Positions 4,651-5,982 of a DNA stretch of 5,982 nucleotides are shown piece after piece. Below the pieces are notes generated by a model that saw only the letters and a list, made by a program, of their open reading frames with translations, was not told the DNA's origin and made no database searches. The DNA is taken from the NCBI GenBank assembly GCA_005888425.1, contig VAZF01000495.1, positions 1 to 5,982 of the forward strand. Direction: 5' to 3'. Position 1 is the stretch's first letter. Each line of letters starts with the position of its first letter. Source of the stretch: Alphaproteobacteria bacterium (GTDB lineage: Bacteria; Pseudomonadota; Alphaproteobacteria; ATCC43930; CGMCC-115725). The position numbers and the translations under genes were made by a program.

Positions 4651-5900
4651 CGCACAAACATCTCCCGGCAGGCCTCGACCGCTTTCGCCAGCCGGTCGAT
4701 ATCCTCCTCGTCGTTGTAGACGCCGAGCGAAGCGCGCACCGTCCCGGCGATGCCGAGCTTTTCCATCAAAGGCTGCGCGCAATGGTGGCCGACCCTCACG
4801 GCGACGCCGTGCTGGTCGAGTACGGTGCCGACATCATGCGGGTGCACGCCGTCGATGTTGAACGAGACAATGCTGAGCTGGTGCTGGCCACCCGGCGCGA
4901 TCTGCACATCGGGGATGCGCGACAGTTGGTCCACGGCATAGCCGGTCAATGCCTGCTCATGCTCGGCGATCGCCTCGCGGCCGAGGCTTTCAACAAAATC
5001 GAGCGCGAGGCCGAGCCCGACCGCGCCGGCGATGTCCGGGGTCCCGGCCTCGAAGCGGTGCGGCGGGTCCTGAAATTCGGTCTTCGCGTACTCGACGCTG
5101 AGGATCATGCCGCCGCCGGTCTGCCAGGGCGGCATCGACTGCAACGCGTCATAGCGGCCGTACAAGATACCGGTGCCGGTCGGCCCGTAAGCCTTATGGC
5201 CGGAGAAGACGTAGAAATCGCAGCCGAGCGCCTGCACATCGACTGGCATGCGCGGCAGGGCCTGGCAGCCATCGACGAGCACCTTGGCGCCCGTCGCATG
5301 CGCCAGCTCGATGATGCGCGCGATCGGCAAAAGCGTCCCGGTGACGTTCGAGATGTGCGTCACCGCGACGAGCCGCGTGCGCGGGCTCAGCAACGCCTCA
5401 AAAGCCGCGAGGTCGAACTGGCCGGTCGCATCGGTCGGCGCGACGACGAGCCGGGCGCCCAAGCGCTCGCACAGCATCTGCCATGGCACGATGTTCGAGT
5501 GATGCTCGACATCGCTGATCATGATCTCGTCACCGGCCTTGAGACAGGCCGGCCCCCAGCTGTGGGCGACCAGATTGATCGCCTCGGTGGCGCCGCGCAG
5601 AAACACGATTTCGCGCTCGTCGGCCGCGTTCAGAAACGCACGCGCTTTCTCGCGCGCCTCCTCGAACCGGTCGGTCGCGCGGGCGCTCAGGCTGTAGACG
5701 CCGCGATGCACATTGGCGTAGTCGGTGCGGTAGAACTCGGCGATGCCGTCGATGACGGCGCGCGGCTTCTGTGCGCTGGCGCCGGAATCGAGAAACACGA
5801 GCTCCGGATGCGTCGTGAAGATTGGGAATTCGCGGCGCACCGCCCGCGGGTCGAAACCCCGGACGGTCGCTTTTTCGAAGCGCAGCGGCGCGGCCGCCAT
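4647..5900 (-). CDS. sufS: Cysteine desulfurase SufS
   Basis: This 417-residue, cytoplasmic, PLP-dependent class V aminotransferase-fold enzyme removes sulfur from L-cysteine to give alanine and an enzyme persulfide for cluster building. The start ATG (5900-5898) has GGAGGG at 5912-5907 six bases upstream, inside the end of the preceding gene. Visible residues are LDSGASAQKP (38-47), RGATEAINLV (102-111), EHHSNIVPWQ (132-141, with the PLP-stacking His), VDGCQ (209-213, D210 on the pyridine nitrogen), SGHK with K236 as the PLP lysine, and TGGGMI. RVGHHCAQP carries the catalytic C374, and RASLGVYN (389-396) binds the substrate carboxylate. The short catalytic-Cys loop and the RVGHHCAQP motif mark it as a group II (SufS/CsdA) enzyme, not IscS. 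Length is normal (about 405-420). The stop codon overlaps the sufU start by 4 bases. Confidence 0.96.
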   Translation of the reverse strand: MAAAPLRFEKATVRGFDPRAVRREFPIFTTHPELVFLDSGASAQKPRAVIDGIAEFYRTDYANVHRGVYSLSARATDRFEEAREKARAFLNAADEREIVFLRGATEAINLVAHSWGPACLKAGDEIMISDVEHHSNIVPWQMLCERLGARLVVAPTDATGQFDLAAFEALLSPRTRLVAVTHISNVTGTLLPIARIIELAHATGAKVLVDGCQALPRMPVDVQALGCDFYVFSGHKAYGPTGTGILYGRYDALQSMPPWQTGGGMILSVEYAKTEFQDPPHRFEAGTPDIAGAVGLGLALDFVESLGREAIAEHEQALTGYAVDQLSRIPDVQIAPGGQHQLSIVSFNIDGVHPHDVGTVLDQHGVAVRVGHHCAQPLMEKLGIAGTVRASLGVYNDEEDIDRLAKAVEACREMFVR

Positions 5901-5902
5901 AC

Positions 5903-5982
5903 CTAGCCCTCCAACTTTTCGAGCCGCCGCGTCAGGCGGCGCAGCAAATGCTCGCGCAATGCCGGATCGGCGATCTCCTCGA
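5903..5982 (-). CDS. sufD: C-terminal end of probable SufD (rest outside window)
   Basis: The last 25 codons are visible, ending at TAG 5905-5903. They read as a charged amphipathic helix: EEIADPALREHLLRRL, then TRRLEKLEG. This resembles the C-terminal helix of the SufBD scaffold family (a conserved helix ending the Fe-S scaffold protein). The stop is 2 bases before the sufS ATG, and the sufS ribosome site lies within these codons, so the two are in one operon. In proteobacterial suf operons the gene before sufS is almost always sufD, which together with the helix supports the call. The visible piece alone is too short for proof. Confidence 0.65.
   Translation of the reverse strand, partial: EEIADPALREHLLRRLTRRLEKLEG

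Noticed and set aside
4651..4782. Longer SufU start giving a 44-residue N-terminal extension
   Set aside because: The extension is sufS coding sequence read in another frame. The ATG at 4650 has the canonical stop-start overlap and the family's usual N-terminus.
4782..5906. Plus-strand open frame of 374 codons opposite sufS
   Set aside because: It is the mirror of a strongly conserved gene. Its composition (Arg/Asp/His/Ala-rich) is typical of antisense frames at high GC, and it has no motif or ribosome site.

Overview
The window looks like chromosomal DNA from a GC-rich alphaproteobacterium. The grounds are strong GC bias at third codon positions, the style of the SUF iron-sulfur genes, an NhaD-type antiporter, and a small secreted Lys/Arg-rich repeat protein of a kind I associate with Hyphomicrobiales (Rhizobiales). 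The order is a weak guess and the class is fairly safe. There are no tRNAs, rRNAs, CRISPR arrays, IS elements or phage genes; this is mostly housekeeping sequence.

Left part, plus strand (1-2015). The window opens inside a MaoC-like hotdog-fold dehydratase (1-375). Next is a 100-residue exported protein made almost entirely of short degenerate Lys-rich repeats (435-737), closed by a textbook intrinsic terminator (762-796). A PLP-dependent trans-sulfuration enzyme follows (876-2015), with its own Shine-Dalgarno and possibly its own promoter.

Middle part, minus strand (2020-3601). A Na+/H+ antiporter gene of the NhaD family converges on the PLP enzyme, with only 4 bases between the two stop codons. 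As given it is broken. The first membrane helix is in one frame and everything from the third helix on is in another. The segment that should join them, about 25-30 residues including the family's basic loop and second helix, is absent. This is either a real internal deletion (pseudogene) or an assembly error in GC-rich DNA. Upstream of it, on the same strand, lies an 88-residue protein I do not recognise. It is preceded by an AT-rich stretch with a perfect TATAAT hexamer.

Right part, minus strand (3760-5982). This is the downstream end of a SUF iron-sulfur cluster operon, in transcription order: the last 25 codons of a probable sufD, then sufS (cysteine desulfurase), sufU (zinc-binding sulfur acceptor) and sufT (DUF59/MIP18 maturation factor). 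The genes are packed with a 2-base gap, a 4-base ATGA overlap and a 9-base gap, so they are almost certainly co-transcribed and translationally coupled. SufS takes sulfur from cysteine as a persulfide, SufU probably accepts it through its zinc-site cysteine, the upstream SufBCD scaffold (mostly outside the window) builds the cluster, and SufT helps maturation of target proteins. No sufE or sufA is seen. After sufT there is a gene-free gap of about 160 bases.

I see no convincing previously undescribed system. The items most worth a second look are the nhaD lesion, the Lys-rich repeat protein, the SufU-type branch of the SUF pathway, and the 88-residue orphan.
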